64,000 nucleotides of DNA from Pseudalgibacter alginicilyticus. GTDB lineage: Bacteria > Bacteroidota > Bacteroidia > Flavobacteriales > Flavobacteriaceae. Positions 26,601 through 35,400 of the stretch are shown piece by piece. The notes beneath the pieces are model-generated. The model was not told the origin of the DNA. It saw nothing but the letters and a program-made list of their open reading frames with translations, and searched no databases. Position numbers and translations under genes: made by a program. Each line of letters starts with the position of its first letter. Position 1 is the first letter of the stretch. The DNA is taken from the NCBI RefSeq assembly GCF_001310225.1, contig NZ_CP012898.1, positions 3,466,001 to 3,530,000 on the forward strand. The letters are read 5' to 3'.

Positions 26601-26813
26601 TTAGCCGTAGGACTAATAGTTTCAATGGTGCTAACCTTATTTATAGTGCCTATACTTTACTACAAGTTTGTTAAACCGCAAGCAGACGAAATACATTTTC
26701 GTCCGGATGCTGAAGAATATGAAACTATTTTGTATAAACCTAAAAAGAAAAGTAGAACACTTCGCAAATTAGAAGTGATGACGTATAAATTAAAAAAACG
26801 AATCAAGAACTAA
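23613..26813 (+). CDS. RND family multidrug efflux transporter, inner-membrane subunit
   Basis: This proton-driven trimeric exporter is of the AcrB/HAE1 class, 1066 residues, with 12 membrane helices and two large periplasmic loops. TM4 carries the proton-relay motif LGMVVDNAIVVVDN (two Asp, one in the relay), and the second half has GIVVRNGIILVDYADE and GKRRMRPIFLTSAAAAIGVVPM. The N-terminal amphipathic helix is FIEAAMKYRQ. Two adjacent ATGs (23613, 23616) are possible starts. Together with the adaptor before it and TolC after it, the tripartite pump is complete. Substrates cannot be deduced. Confidence 0.97.
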   Translation: MMKKVKINFIEAAMKYRQVTIVLTILLMILGVYALATMARSEDPQITVRKGLVIAAFPGADELQVEQQLTNQIEQFLFGFEEVRKEKTISDTKEGQVVVTVELNENVVDTDGFWATLQHGLNTTFRQNYTLPQGVIGPIVNSDFGDVVAQMITVSAPGRSYAEIETYLDELEDGLKTITETSKIKRYGGQKQQIYVTVQDEKMKQYGFDFSTIAQIIQMQNNTGYSGGITLENSEVSVFAKNQYKNEADLGNQIVYSSPDGKVVRLKDVATIERRYEEVSSYIKVNDEKVMMLTVEMQPGNNIVQFGEKITNKINEVKKRLPQDVQITTIVDQPAVVKASISHFMLEFVIAIVAVIIVVILLLPFRVAIVSAVACPIAIVITFGVLNVIGVEIHQVTLAALIIVLGMVVDNAIVVVDNYIEKLDEGEDRWTAAWQSGTQLMVPIFTATMAIIFAFIPLAFFLNGLAKEFIQALPIAVAVALFASLLVALLLTPYMCYVFIKKGLKHKVSDGDKKSMLDRLQHVFNNGLDYSFKWPKATLFCGLLSVVIAILIAMGLEQELFPTAERNQFNIEVWLPNGGNLKQTEDAVKRIENEIKKEERVLGVASFVGTSSPRFHSTYAPEFPRKNFAQIFITTTGKEATQELADEYIKKFEGFIPDGYIRIRQLSMKETPAPIEVRIVGEDLNTQKQVAEQVKVILEDAQGTNWIRTSYQDDYYGVKVNLNDDKANRLGVTNAIVSQTLGAGLKGYPVSTLYEGDKAIDILLRFDAENRENFNDLGALNIPTVFGTKVQLREVADITPEWHTGTITHRNGLRTLTVRAETQLGIKATSIQNDIMPKIDALHLPDGISITYGGEYESTNETAPHMMASLGISLILIFLVLLFQFKDFTKVLIVLATFPLSLLGAFLGLLLTGNPIGFTAFMGIISLIGIVVRNGIILVDYADELVLEHGYTVKAAAKASGKRRMRPIFLTSAAAAIGVVPMIIGKSPLWAPLGSVLAVGLIVSMVLTLFIVPILYYKFVKPQADEIHFRPDAEEYETILYKPKKKSRTLRKLEVMTYKLKKRIKN

Positions 26814-26820
26814 AGATAAA

Positions 26821-26891
26821 GACTATAGAGCTACTGTTTAATAGATTAATAGCAATTTATCCTTATTTTAAAAACCGTAGTTTCTATAGTC
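26821..26891 (+). other. Long hairpin between the RND transporter and TolC genes
   Basis: GACTATAGAGCTAC (26821-26834) can pair with GTAGTTTCTATAGTC (26877-26891) with one small internal bulge, enclosing a loop of about 42 bases. It lies in the only sizeable gap of the pump operon and could tune TolC expression or mRNA processing; no T-tract follows, so it is not a classical terminator. Confidence 0.45.
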
Positions 26892-26916
26892 CTTTTAGAC
26901 AAACTTAAATAACATT

Positions 26917-28191
26917 ATGAATACATATAAATATACCCTATCGTTAGTTTTTATACTGGTTTTTTTCACTTTTTATCAAGCTATCGCTCAAGACCGTTTG
27001 TTGAGTTTAGAAGACGCTAAAGCAATGGCCTTATCTAATAATAAAAAAATTAAAAAAGCTACTAAAACCATTGAAGCAGCCAAAGCAGCGCAGTCATCGG
27101 TTTACGCATCAGGTAAACCTTTTGTAGAGGCAAGTGGTATGGGAGTTCATGTTGGCGACCCTTTAAATTTACTATTGCCAGAGTTTTTTGCGAATGCCTC
27201 CTTAGGGGTAACTCAAGTAATTTATGCAGGTAGTAAAATAAATACTGCTAAAAAAATGAGCGCAACCGCAGTCGATTTGTATACATCACAGAAAGAATTA
27301 ACAGATAGGGAAGTGCTTTTGGAGGTTGAAACAACGTATTGGCAAATAATAAATGTTAAAAGTAAAGTAGAGTTAGCGCAAAAATATAAAGACCTGTTAA
27401 CAGAATTATTGAAAGATTTAACCAACTCATACAATGCAGGAATCATATATAAAAACGATGTGTTACGTGTGCAAGTACAATTAAATCAGGCAGAACTAGA
27501 TTTTACAAAGGCAAATGATGGACTTAAACTACTAATGCTTAAGATGGCACAATTAACAGGTATGTCTAACATTGATTTTTTAATACAAGACACTATTAAT
27601 AATGATGTTGTTTTAATAGAAGAGGTTTCGCAATCAATAGCAATTGATAATAGACCAGAAATTAAAATACTTAAAAGCGCTGTTGAAATTGAAGAGTTAC
27701 AATCTAAAATTTTAGAGGCAGACAGAAAACCAACAATTGGACTTAATGTAAGTGGATTTTATGCCAACGGGAAGCAAATAAATTTTACAGATGGAAGTAA
27801 TGATTTTACTTCATATTACGGATTGTTAAATGTTAATATACCCGTATTTGATTGGGGAAGCAGAAAGCAAAAAGTGAAGGAACAAAAATTTAAAGTTGAA
27901 GCACAAAAATTAGAATTGGAAGAAACAGAAGAATTGCTGTCACTTCAAATTCAAAATGCCTATTTAGAACTTCAGCAATCCATAAAGAAAGTGGATATCA
28001 CAGAAAAATCTTTACAACAAGCCGACGAAAATTTAAGATTAAATCAAGATAGATTTGATGCCGGAACCGTAACAGGAAAAGATGTTTTAGAAGCACAAGT
28101 GCTTTGGCAACAAGCCTATTCAGATGTTATTGATGCTAAGGCAAACCATAGAATAAATGAAGCTAATTACAAAAAAACGATTGGGCAATAA
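26917..28191 (+). CDS. TolC family outer-membrane efflux channel
   Basis: A cleavable signal (ends FYQAIAQD) is followed by two repeated TolC-type halves of long helices. Markers are SLGVTQVIYAGSKINTAKK in the first half and NVNIPVFDWGSRKQKVKEQKFKVE in the second, plus RFDAGTVTGKDVLEAQVLWQQAYSD. At 424 residues it is a complete outer-membrane factor. It completes the tripartite RND pump started by the two genes upstream. Confidence 0.95.
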   Translation: MNTYKYTLSLVFILVFFTFYQAIAQDRLLSLEDAKAMALSNNKKIKKATKTIEAAKAAQSSVYASGKPFVEASGMGVHVGDPLNLLLPEFFANASLGVTQVIYAGSKINTAKKMSATAVDLYTSQKELTDREVLLEVETTYWQIINVKSKVELAQKYKDLLTELLKDLTNSYNAGIIYKNDVLRVQVQLNQAELDFTKANDGLKLLMLKMAQLTGMSNIDFLIQDTINNDVVLIEEVSQSIAIDNRPEIKILKSAVEIEELQSKILEADRKPTIGLNVSGFYANGKQINFTDGSNDFTSYYGLLNVNIPVFDWGSRKQKVKEQKFKVEAQKLELEETEELLSLQIQNAYLELQQSIKKVDITEKSLQQADENLRLNQDRFDAGTVTGKDVLEAQVLWQQAYSDVIDAKANHRINEANYKKTIGQ

Positions 28192-28476
28192 TACTAACCC
28201 GATTACATAATTTGGTTATGGAAACAGGGGTGTTTTTGGAAAAAAATATAACATGAGTTTTCGTCATTTTGAGGAGGCTTTCAAATTTAAACCATATAAA
28301 GATTATTGATATCTAATAATGAATAGAGATTACTATTACCTATATTTTTTTTCAATTTTACTTGTCAAAATTAATAAGTAAGAATCAATTTAAAACATTA
28401 AGTCAACAAGTGTTTCAATCATTAAATATGTTTCATATATATAAATATAATTCACTATCAAATTAAATTTTTACTA

Positions 28477-29358
28477 ATGCTTTACAGAATTTTATATGTG
28501 TTTTCACTGCTTCCATTAAGACTATTGTATCTAATATCAGATGTTTGTTATTATTTATTGTATTATGTAGTAAAATATCGTAGAATAACGGTGTCAGAAA
28601 ACATTAAGAACTCATTTCCTAATCTAAACAAAAAAGATAGGGTCGTTATTGAGAAAAGATTTTACAGAAATTTCTGCGATAATTTTATTGAGACCTTAAA
28701 GCTATTGTCTATATCTAAGAAAGAACTACATAACCGTATCACTGTAGATTATTCTGAATTAATAAACATAATATCTCAAAACAAAAATTGTCATGTTTAT
28801 TTAGGACATCAGTTTAATTGGGAATGGGCAAATTTGCATATATCAAGCGTATTGGAAGAGAATGTTATAGTAGCCTATAAGCCAATAAAAAATAAACAAT
28901 TTAATAGTTTAATGAAGCAAATGCGGAGTCGATTTGGTTCAAAATTGGTTGCATCCAAACAATTGAAAAAAGATATTGAAAAATTCAAGGATACCCCACA
29001 TGTATTAATTTTAGTTGCAGACCAAACGCCTAAAATTTCAATAAAAAGTTATTGGACAAATTTTTTAAATCAAAAAACAGCCTTTTTAAGTGGAACTGAA
29101 CTTTATACGGCATCAAATAAAACTACTACTTTTTTTGCAAATATTATTCGTTTAAATAGAGGTAATTACAAATTTGTTATAACACCTCTTTTTGATTTTT
29201 CAGAACCGTATCAAGTTGGACTCATTACCCAATTTTATGCTAAAAAAATAGAAGAATCAATAAATGAAAATCCAGAAAACTACCTCTGGAGTCATAGGCG
29301 TTGGAAACGAAAATATAAAGATGAATATCAAAGAAGGTGGATTGGAAATTTATCCTAA
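28477..29358 (+). CDS. Lipid A biosynthesis acyltransferase-like (LpxL/HtrB family)
   Basis: An N-terminal hydrophobic segment (residues about 5-32) anchors a lysophospholipid acyltransferase-type domain. The catalytic HX4E is His111-QFNW-Glu116 in VYLGHQFNWEW, followed by AYKPIKNKQFNSLMKQMRSRFGSKLV and LVADQTP, as in LpxL/LpxM relatives that add secondary acyl chains to lipid A. It lies between the pump operon and a TetR regulator inside the putative island. A membrane-envelope change beside an efflux pump would fit resistance to lipophilic compounds, which is inference. Confidence 0.88.
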   Translation: MLYRILYVFSLLPLRLLYLISDVCYYLLYYVVKYRRITVSENIKNSFPNLNKKDRVVIEKRFYRNFCDNFIETLKLLSISKKELHNRITVDYSELINIISQNKNCHVYLGHQFNWEWANLHISSVLEENVIVAYKPIKNKQFNSLMKQMRSRFGSKLVASKQLKKDIEKFKDTPHVLILVADQTPKISIKSYWTNFLNQKTAFLSGTELYTASNKTTTFFANIIRLNRGNYKFVITPLFDFSEPYQVGLITQFYAKKIEESINENPENYLWSHRRWKRKYKDEYQRRWIGNLS

Positions 29359-29369
29359 AAAAATCGAGT

Positions 29370-29984
29370 ATGGTTTTTAAAAGAAAAAAGTTGATTTTGG
29401 AACAATCTACTAATATGTTTTTTAATTATGGAATCCAGCATATCACTATGGATGATATTGCAAAAAAATGTGGGGTTTCTAAAAAAACAATTTATAAATA
29501 TTTTGAAAATAAAGATGATTTGTTATGTCAAGTTATAGAACTACAAATAAAAGAACTAAAAAAAGAAATTTTTGAAAATAAACAAATAAGCGAAAATGCA
29601 TTAAAAGAATTAATGCTTTTTTTTGACTATGTAAATGAGCTTTTCTTTAGTATATCTGCTACCTTTGGCAAGGAATTAAAAAAATACTATCCAACAATTT
29701 TCTTAGAAGTTATTAAACACAAAAATACTATAGTAATGCCGTTTCTTTTTGAAAATATCAAGATAGGAAAACAAGAAGGTGTTTATAAAAAAGATATAAA
29801 TACCGAAGAAATTTGTGAATCTTTTAATGATATTTCTAAAATAATCTTCTTGGATGGTTTTTTCTACAATCCAGGAACAAACCAAAATGCGCTTAAGTTT
29901 TTAAACTCATTGTTTTTACATAGATTGGTGTCGATAGAAGGGTTAGAAACGTTAAATGAGTTTAATAAAAATAAAACTACTTGA
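29370..29984 (+). CDS. TetR/AcrR family transcriptional regulator
   Basis: The N-terminal HTH is classical: LEQSTNMFFNYGIQHITMDDIAKKCGVSKKTIYKYFENKDDLL. The remaining 140 residues form the variable ligand-binding helix bundle. I choose the ATG at 29370 (MVFKRKKLIL); an ATG at 29337 would run 22 bases into the acyltransferase gene. As the last gene of the putative island it may control the acyltransferase and/or the pump genes on the same strand. Confidence 0.93.
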   Translation: MVFKRKKLILEQSTNMFFNYGIQHITMDDIAKKCGVSKKTIYKYFENKDDLLCQVIELQIKELKKEIFENKQISENALKELMLFFDYVNELFFSISATFGKELKKYYPTIFLEVIKHKNTIVMPFLFENIKIGKQEGVYKKDINTEEICESFNDISKIIFLDGFFYNPGTNQNALKFLNSLFLHRLVSIEGLETLNEFNKNKTT

Positions 29985-30036
29985 GTTCAAAATAGATTGT
30001 TGTAAACTATTGATTTTACTGTACAGTGTTAGTATT

Positions 30037-30060
30037 AGGTGTCATTCTGCCACCCCTGAC
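30037..30060 (+). repeat. Attachment-site candidate (attR), partial copy of the tRNA-Pro 3' end
   Basis: AGGTGTCATTCTGCCACCCCTGAC aligns with the 3' end of tRNA-Pro (20851-20874): exact AGGT, exact 10-base core CTGCCACCCC, and GAC after one inserted T. The rest of a tRNA is absent. A lone tRNA end 9.2 kb from the intact gene, with an integrase remnant inside the left boundary, fits an integration scar. Confidence 0.6.
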
Positions 30061-30084
30061 TAATTATAGTTTTAATTTATGCAA

Positions 30085-30118
30085 GACCTGTTAATCATAT
30101 CTTTGACAGGTTTTTTTT
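30085..30118 (+). terminator. Terminator after the island's right boundary
   Basis: The stem ACCTGT/ACAGGT (30086-30091 and 30106-30111) with a 14-base loop is followed by eight T residues. It lies where the original downstream terminator of tRNA-Pro would be expected if the 20.9-30.06 kb segment is an insertion. Confidence 0.65.
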
Positions 30119-30323
30119 GTAAAAGTCAAAATATTGCTCCAATTCATACATGACTTTTAAGATTGTACCGTGTATATAATTAGCGTATTAGAAATTTAAT
30201 GTTAATTTAACCTGTGTTTTTGTATTATTAGTATTGTAAAGTTGCAAAATGATTAATAATCAATAGTTATTTTATTGGATTAAATAAGAATCTGTATTTT
30301 AGGCGATGCTAATATTTTAAATA

Positions 30324-30845
30324 GTGCTTAATAAAGAAACTTTTAAAGATTTATTCAACGCCTTATATCCTAGACTTGTTTCTTATAGTTTTAAGTATGT
30401 GAAAGATGCATTTATTGCAGAGGAAATTGTAGAAGATTGTTTAGTAGTTTTATGGGAAAAACGTAAAGATTTAGCTCATATTGATAATGTTAAGCCATAT
30501 TTATATACTATGGTTAGAAATGCTTCCTTTAAGTATTTAGAAAAAAAGAAAAGAATGATTTCGTTGGATCAAACAGTGCATGATTCAGCTGTTGTTATTG
30601 AGCAAGGTATTATAGAAGAAGAAGTACATGCTGTTATATTGTATCAAGCATTAGAAACATTGCCTCCTAAGTGCAGGAAAGTTTTTGAATTATCTTGTCT
30701 AAAAGGTATGAAATATAAAGATATTGCTACGGATATGGACATTTCTCTTAATACCGTAAAATCTCAGCGCTCAAGAGCTATTGAATTACTGAAAAAGCAA
30801 TTAAAAAACAACCCATTTTTACTCATATTGCTATCCTCTTTCTAA
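30324..30845 (+). CDS. ECF sigma-70 factor (FecI-like, Bacteroidota family 1)
   Basis: The 173-residue protein has sigma region 2 (FNALYPRLVSYSFKYVKDAFIAEEIVEDCLVVLWEKR) and region 4 (LPPKCRKVFELSCLKGMKYKDIATDMDISLNTVKSQRSRAIELLKKQL). Such factors switch on SusCD-type loci when freed by a FecR anti-sigma. The start codon is GTG at 30324; no in-frame ATG exists before region 2. The FecR gene follows after 274 bases containing a strong terminator, so sigma and anti-sigma are probably separate transcripts. Confidence 0.94.
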   Translation: MLNKETFKDLFNALYPRLVSYSFKYVKDAFIAEEIVEDCLVVLWEKRKDLAHIDNVKPYLYTMVRNASFKYLEKKKRMISLDQTVHDSAVVIEQGIIEEEVHAVILYQALETLPPKCRKVFELSCLKGMKYKDIATDMDISLNTVKSQRSRAIELLKKQLKNNPFLLILLSSF

Positions 30846-31004
30846 AAAAACGTCTGTTAATTTCTTTGTATAAGTGTTAAAAATTTATGTAAAGAACTTG
30901 ATAAAATATTAATTCATTGAAAAATATTTAATAAATAAAGAAAAGTATGTAAAGTTGTTATTTACAGTAAGTAAGCATGTGTTTTTGAATGGCTAATTTA
31001 TATA

Positions 31005-31052
31005 GGGTGGAAAAAATAAATGTTAAATTCATTTTTTTTTCCACCCTTTTTT
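31005..31052 (+). terminator. Strong terminator between the sigma factor and FecR genes
   Basis: GGGTGGAAAAAAT (31005-31017) pairs with ATTTTTTTTTCCACCC (31031-31046) and is followed by TTTTTT. It should end transcripts from the sigma gene before fecR. Confidence 0.85.
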
Positions 31053-31119
31053 AATTCAAACAGATTATATAGATATAACAAAAATGTAACAATTTAATAA
31101 CGCCAATAAACAAAAGCGT

Positions 31120-32355
31120 ATGTCTGGTACTAATAAAGAATATTATATATCAAAACTGATTGTGAAATCAGTTTTAGGAACACTTTCATCGGAAGAGAAT
31201 ATTGATTTTGACAATTGGTATAGTGTTTCAGAGAATAGAGAGTTTTATCATAAGATTATAAAAGAAGAAAATTTTGAACATAAAATACTTCTATATAAAA
31301 GTTTAAATAAAAATGCTGCGTATTCTAGAATTATAAAAAGGATAGAGGATAAGCAACAATCAACAAAACAAAAGTTATCTATTAATTATAAAAATGCCTT
31401 TAAGTATGCAGCTGCAGCTATTTTATTGATTTCAATAGGTTATTATAGTGCCTCATATTTTTCTTCAGAATCATCTCCTGCCGAAATAAATGACTCGGTA
31501 GTTTTAGATTTAAAACCTGGTTATGAAAAAGCAACACTTGTTTTGGAAGATGGTACAGAAGTGAATCTTGAAAAGAATGAGTTTGTTACAGAACAGGCAT
31601 CAGCAGAAGTTAAAAATCAAAATAATTCTTTGGTTTATAAGGAAAATAAAAAAGGCAAAATTTCTTCAAAAAAAGTAAGCTTAAATACTTTGTTTGTGCC
31701 AATAGGGGGTATGTATAATATTGTTTTATCTGATGGAACAAAAGTCTGGTTAAATTCTTCTTCTTCTTTAAAATATCCTACTTCTTTTGAAGAATCTAAA
31801 AGAATTGTAGAGTTGTCTGGAGAAGGATATTTTGAGGTTAAAAAAGATGTTAATAAAAGTTTTGTTGTAAAAACAAAAACGAGAGATATTTCGGTATTAG
31901 GAACTTCTTTTAATGTATCGGCTTATCAAGATGATGATTTTTTTGCGGCTACTTTAGCTGAAGGAAAAATAAAACTTTTGGGAGCTGAATCACAAGAGGA
32001 GGTTTATTTAAGTCCAGGAGAACAAGCTGTGGTTAGTAAGCAGGAATTAGGCGTTGCTCAGGTAAATAGGGTTAATCCAGAAGCTTACTCTGCTTGGAGA
32101 GAAGGTACTTTTTTCTTTAAAAATAAAAGTCTTGGAGATATTTTAAAAAAAGTGGGAAGGTGGTATAATTTTAAGGTCGATTTTTCTAACCAAGAACTTA
32201 GTCAAATAAAATTTACAGGGTTAGCATCAAAAGATTTTCCTGCAAAACGTTTATTGGATCGAATCAGTAAGTCAGCAAATGTAACATATGAAATAATTAA
32301 AAACACAAATACCAATGAAGAATACTTAGTAAAAATTTTAAAAAAAGAACCATAA
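31120..32355 (+). CDS. FecR family anti-sigma regulator
   Basis: FecR spans the inner membrane and links a signalling TonB receptor to its ECF sigma factor. The cytoplasmic N-terminus (residues 1-85) holds the anti-sigma region, and one helix lies near residues 90-108 (AFKYAAAAILLISIGYYSA). The periplasmic part has the FecR domain (VLSDGTKVWLNSSSSLKYP, then IVELSGEGYFEVKKDVNKSFVV, VLGTSFNVSAY) and a C-terminal STN-like DUF4974 region (SLGDILKKVGRWYNFKVDFSN). It is followed by the STN-bearing SusC, completing the FecI-FecR-receptor relay. Confidence 0.94.
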   Translation: MSGTNKEYYISKLIVKSVLGTLSSEENIDFDNWYSVSENREFYHKIIKEENFEHKILLYKSLNKNAAYSRIIKRIEDKQQSTKQKLSINYKNAFKYAAAAILLISIGYYSASYFSSESSPAEINDSVVLDLKPGYEKATLVLEDGTEVNLEKNEFVTEQASAEVKNQNNSLVYKENKKGKISSKKVSLNTLFVPIGGMYNIVLSDGTKVWLNSSSSLKYPTSFEESKRIVELSGEGYFEVKKDVNKSFVVKTKTRDISVLGTSFNVSAYQDDDFFAATLAEGKIKLLGAESQEEVYLSPGEQAVVSKQELGVAQVNRVNPEAYSAWREGTFFFKNKSLGDILKKVGRWYNFKVDFSNQELSQIKFTGLASKDFPAKRLLDRISKSANVTYEIIKNTNTNEEYLVKILKKEP

Positions 32356-32444
32356 GAAAACGGGAAATGCGCCAACATTTCCCGAAAAATCTTAGCAGTT
32401 AATCCTTGTTTCAACAATAATTAATCACACTAAAACGTAAAAAT

Positions 32445-35400
32445 ATGGAAAAAAATTTATCGGCTATAAATTATAGTCATGTTAAACGATTAAAAGATCA
32501 AATACTTTGGATAATGAAGAAAAGTTTAATTGGGTTTTGTATACTTTTTTTAAGTAATTCAGGTTTTGCTTACTCTCAAAAACTTACTTTGGAACTGGGA
32601 GAGGTAACCTTGGAAGAAGCATTAATATCTATTACCGAAAAAACAGATATAAATTTCTTTTATAGCAATTTTGAGTTGGATGCTAATAAATTAGTAAAAG
32701 CAGATTTTGTGGATGTGGATGTTATTGTTGCTACTATGCAATTAGTAGGAGACGGCTATAGTGTTCAGCAAGAAGAGGAAAACATTATTCTTATTTCTCC
32801 CATTAAAAAGAAACAGTCAGACACTAAGGCAAAAGAATCTGTACAAATAATTATTAGCGGAAAAATTACAGACGAAGGAGGAGTACCGCTTCCTGGAGCT
32901 TCTATTTTAGAAAAAGGCACTATGAATGGTGTCTCAACAGATTTTGATGGTAATTATGAAATTACAGTTTCACAAGATGCGGCCACATTGGTGTTTTCAT
33001 ACATTGGTTTTGTTACTCAAGAAGTATTAGTAGCTGGAAGTTCAAATATTGATATTATTTTAGTTGCAGATAACACTAATTTAGATGAAATTGTTATTGT
33101 TGGTTATGGTACTCAAAGAAAGAAGGATGTAGCTGGAGCCATATCAACGGTAGATACAGAGGATTTAGTACTATCATCATCACCATCAATAGGTGACGTA
33201 TTAAGAGGGAAAGCAGCTGGGTTGCAAATCACTCAAAATAGTGCGCAACCAGGTGGAGGTTTAGACATCCAAATAAGAGGAGCAGGCTCTATAAATGCAA
33301 GTAATGAGCCCTTAGTTGTTGTAGATGGATTTCCCATTTCAAATTTTGAAGATTCTACATCTGGAAATAGATATGACTCAGGAACTCAAAGTATTTTAAA
33401 TTCATTCAACCCGAACGATATTGAGTCTATATCAATATTAAAGGACGCTAGTGCAACTTCTATATATGGAGCAAGAGCTGCAAATGGGGTTATTTTGCTT
33501 ACTACAAAAAAGGGTAAGTCGGGAAAAGTACAGGTAGAGTATAATTCGTCATTCTCTTACCAGCCATATACTAATAGTTTTGATGTTTTAAGTTTACAGG
33601 AGTGGATGCAATTAAGAAATGATGTAGCTTTAGAAAACTGGGAATTTAAAAATGGTGTAGCGCCATATGGTTCTAACACACTTGAGCAAGCTATAGAAAA
33701 CCCTGTTAATGGTGTTGCATTTTCTAGGTTTTATTCAGATGATGAAATACTAAATGCAGGTTCGGGTACCAATTGGGTGGATTTAGTAACTAGAGATGGA
33801 ACAACACAACAGCACAACTTATCATTAAGAGGTGGAAGTGAATCCACTAAATATTACTTATCTGGAAACTTATACGAACAAAAAGGAGTTTTAAATAATT
33901 CAGCTTTTGATAGAGCATCTTTGCGTTTAAATTTAGATCAAAAAATTAATGACTATATAAATGTTGGACTTAATTTAACTACAAGTAGAATTGTAAATGA
34001 AAACAGTCAATTAGGAGATGGTCAGTATGAAAACTCTGGATTAATATATTCTGCTTTAAAATATGGCCCACATATAGAAGCTATTGATGAGTTTGGGTAT
34101 TATCCTGTAAATCCAGAAAACTCACAAGAACCAAATCCTTATTCATTACTTACTATTACAGATGAAGGGATTACAGATAGAAGTTTAACTAACTTTTTTA
34201 TGGAAATAAAGCCTATTAAAGGTATGGTTGCTAGGTTTCAAGCAGGTATTGATCAGGGAACCAATGCTAGAAATACATATTTACCAAGAACGACTTTATG
34301 GGGCGAATTAGAAAATGGAAAAGCATCTATATACAATCAGAAAAAGAATGATCAACTTTTTGATTTTACTTTAAACTATTCAAAATTTATTAAGGAGGAT
34401 CATAATTTTAATTTTTTAATTGGTTATTCGAGACAAAAATTTAGAACAGAAAGCGCTTCTTCTGGTAATAGTGCCTTTAAAACAGATGCGTTTTTATGGA
34501 ATAACTTAAATGCAGGAGAAGGTACTAAAGTATTAGCATCTTCTAAAAGTGAAGAAAATTGGGTGTCATATTTTGGAAGACTCAACTACGTTTATAAAGA
34601 CAGATATATTTTAACATCTTCTATTAGACGTGATGGATCAAGTAAATTTGCAGCCAATAATCAATTTGCAGTATTTTCATCGGTTGCTTTAGCTTGGGAT
34701 ATATCCCAAGAGCCATTCATGCAAAATTTAAAAAATGTTTCACAATTAAAGTTTAGAATTGGTTATGGTGAGACTGGGAATTCTGACTTCCCTGAAAATG
34801 CTTTTGCTGCCTATGAGTATTATCCAGCCTATTTAGGTTCAGATGAATCTATTTTGGTAGGGGCGTTTCAAACAAGATTAGAAAATCCAGATTTAAAATG
34901 GGAAACAACTAAAGAGCTTAACTTAGGTTTAGATTTTGGTTTTTTTGATGGTAAGTTATCCGGATCTGTAGAGGTTTACAATAAAAACATTGAAGATTTA
35001 TTGCAATTAAAGGCTATTAATTCATATAATCCTTTAAATACGGTTTGGGCGAATGTTGGAAGTACACAAAGTAAAGGTGTTGAACTTACCTTGAATACCG
35101 TAAATGTAGATACTGAAAGTTTTAAATGGAGAAGCTCGTTTACTTTTTCTAAATTTAAAGATAGATGGAAAGAACGTGCAGAAGATTGGAAACCGTCAGT
35201 TTATGAAAATGTAGATGATCCTATTCGTTCACGGTACTCTTACATATCTGATGGGATTATGCAAATTGGTGATGTTGTTGATGCCCAACCAGATTTAATA
35301 CCTGGGCAAATAAAAATAAAAGATGTAAATGGATTTTTAAGAGATGATTTAGGAAATCCAGTAACAGATGATAATGGAATATTTTTAAGAACCGGTGAAG

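Larger units (their letters stand above)
29985..30323. other. Intergenic region holding the island's right boundary
   Basis: The 339 bases contain the degenerate tRNA-Pro 3' end copy (30037-30060), a small terminator (30085-30118) and the A/T-rich upstream region of the sigma factor gene. I see no coding frame in it. Confidence 0.6.

Noticed and set aside
28192-28476. Possible small gene or RNA between TolC and the acyltransferase
   Set aside because: No conserved frame, no stable hairpin and no recognised RNA motif; treated as plain intergenic sequence.
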